From positions 57,412,212-57,476,211 of the forward strand of contig CM069870.1 in NCBI GenBank assembly GCA_036172665.1: a DNA stretch of 64,000 nucleotides, in the 5' to 3' direction. Made by a program: the position numbers and the translations under genes. Below, in pieces: positions 62,951 through 64,000 of this stretch (its first letter is position 1; every line of letters begins with the position of its first letter). Below the pieces are notes generated by a model. The model had not been told where the DNA came from, made no database searches, and was given only the letters and a program-made list of their open reading frames with translations. Origin of the DNA: Prosopocoilus inquinatus. Lineage: Eukaryota > Arthropoda > Insecta > Coleoptera > Lucanidae.

Positions 62951-64000
62951 ATGGTCGAGCTTAACTATTTTTGGTCCTGAGACTTGACCAAGTGAGGCAA
63001 CATGCCACTCCGATGCAAGTTGGTCACAGATGGATACTTAAGATCATACGTCAAAATCCTAAATTAGGTTTGGCAGTTCCATATGAAACATGACTTGCAG
63101 AGAAAATGATAATAAATAAAAATCAAAGATTATTTCGTAAATATCTCAATGAATTCATTGAAATGATAATTGACACTCGTTCAATAAAATGCAACGTATT
63201 ATTATAATCCAATTTAAGTACTTAAAATGAAAGACTCGAGGCTACTACAGCGCCTCTAAAAATAAATTTCTGCCAATAGAAGACGCTATGTTTTAAATTC
63301 AAAGTATTCAAAGTATTGAATTTTTGTTGTCAGTATCCTCTTGCAGTGGTATTATTTGTAAGAAAAGTTCAAAAATGGTCTGGTAACAACATAAAAATGA
63401 AACACTACACATTGAGTAATATTCGAGAAGTACCTACAAGTGCGCAATGAAATTTTATTTCTAGAGCTTGCATTCGACATTCGGCGTTAACAGGCATTAC
63501 AGCTGCTAGTTTATACGCTAACGCCATATGTGCGTCCTTTGTCAGGATAATGAAAACAAATGATGGCGATTACATTACAACTCTAACACGAAGTGTTCAT
63601 GTCAGTCTCACAGTCAAACAACTAAAGCCCAATTAATTCCGAAATACAGACAACTAGTTTGCAATAACTTCCGTATTTCTTTGCAAAAAAAAAACGCGTA
63701 ATAACTTATATTTAAAATATTTCCTATCAATAACTTAATTTTAAATTTGTTTAATAATAAACAAATGTATTTGCATGTGCTCGTTGAAGTGACGTAAGGC
63801 GTGAATCACGGCTTGAATAAATGCGTGTAACTATTTTTCGAATACTTTTAGAAGCGTTCGCGTTTAATAGATTTCTTTTTTCTTTCGGAGCCAAGATTTC
63901 CTTCATAATGTTTTTTGTCCTTCATCGAGCGAAAACGAAATTAAAATTCCGGCTACGGCTGAGATATTCAATTTACTAAATCGAAGCACAAAGTAAGAGC
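62951..64000. other. Intergenic, no feature supported
   Basis: AT-rich, no ORF above 60 codons and no repeat recognised. Confidence 0.5.

Overview
This is a eukaryotic, AT-rich, intron-bearing window, almost certainly from an arthropod and most likely an insect. The evidence is a complete CYP4-type cytochrome P450 gene with very short introns, and mobile elements typical of insect genomes: mariner, Tc1, an R1-like LINE with a C-terminal Cys/His motif, TA-flanked MITEs starting TACAGG, and fold-back MITEs ending in TTGCACCA. I cannot name the species. No bacterial-type operon, CRISPR array, rRNA or convincing tRNA was seen.

Layout. 1-10 kb: intergenic, with a short hammerhead-like insertion (633-734), a fold-back element (2776-3176), a decayed LINE reverse transcriptase on the minus strand (about 3240-4830) and one unrecognised CpG-rich ORF (5797-6030, minus). 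10.5-12.5 kb: a decayed DDE transposon, then two small hammerhead-type insertions back to back (11845-12034 and 12062-12228), then a MITE. 12.5-25.6 kb: intergenic, with one 484-bp TIR element (16333-16816). 25.66-28.52 kb: three nested insertions, namely a TIR element, then an R1-like LINE, then a hammerhead element. 31-33 kb: palindromic hammerhead-like elements and a MITE. 37.9-39 kb: a dead mariner. 43.4-49.2 kb: the P450 gene, 7 exons, 495 codons, with repeats in introns 1 and 2. 50-51 kb: two TIR elements. 54.3-54.7 kb: a tandem duplication followed by a head-to-head hammerhead pair. 57.4-59.1 kb: a dead Tc1 with a fold-back element nested inside. 60.7-63 kb: three hairpin or fold-back elements.

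The most interesting signal is a set of small elements (about 100-410 bp) built around hammerhead ribozyme motifs. Five have direct flanking repeats: 12062-12228 (13 bp), 25890-26054 (12 bp), 11845-12034 (14 bp), 47541-47779 (12 bp) and 31022-31430 (14 bp). A sixth (633-734) has 9 bp. Two copies (12106-12170 and 25931-25995, both minus) keep every conserved hammerhead core base, including CUGAAGA, GAAA and a UC cleavage site, with a loop-free palindromic stem III (CAGCUG). Several other copies are inverted, head-to-head pairs. Hammerhead motifs of this kind are known from Penelope-like elements and from small non-autonomous retrozymes. No Penelope reverse transcriptase was found here, so these copies would have to be moved in trans. 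One palindromic copy lies in intron 2 of the P450, with its target-site duplication covering the 3' splice site.

The only clear host gene is the P450. The long stretches without genes may contain regulatory DNA or distant exons, but nothing in them could be supported from sequence alone.
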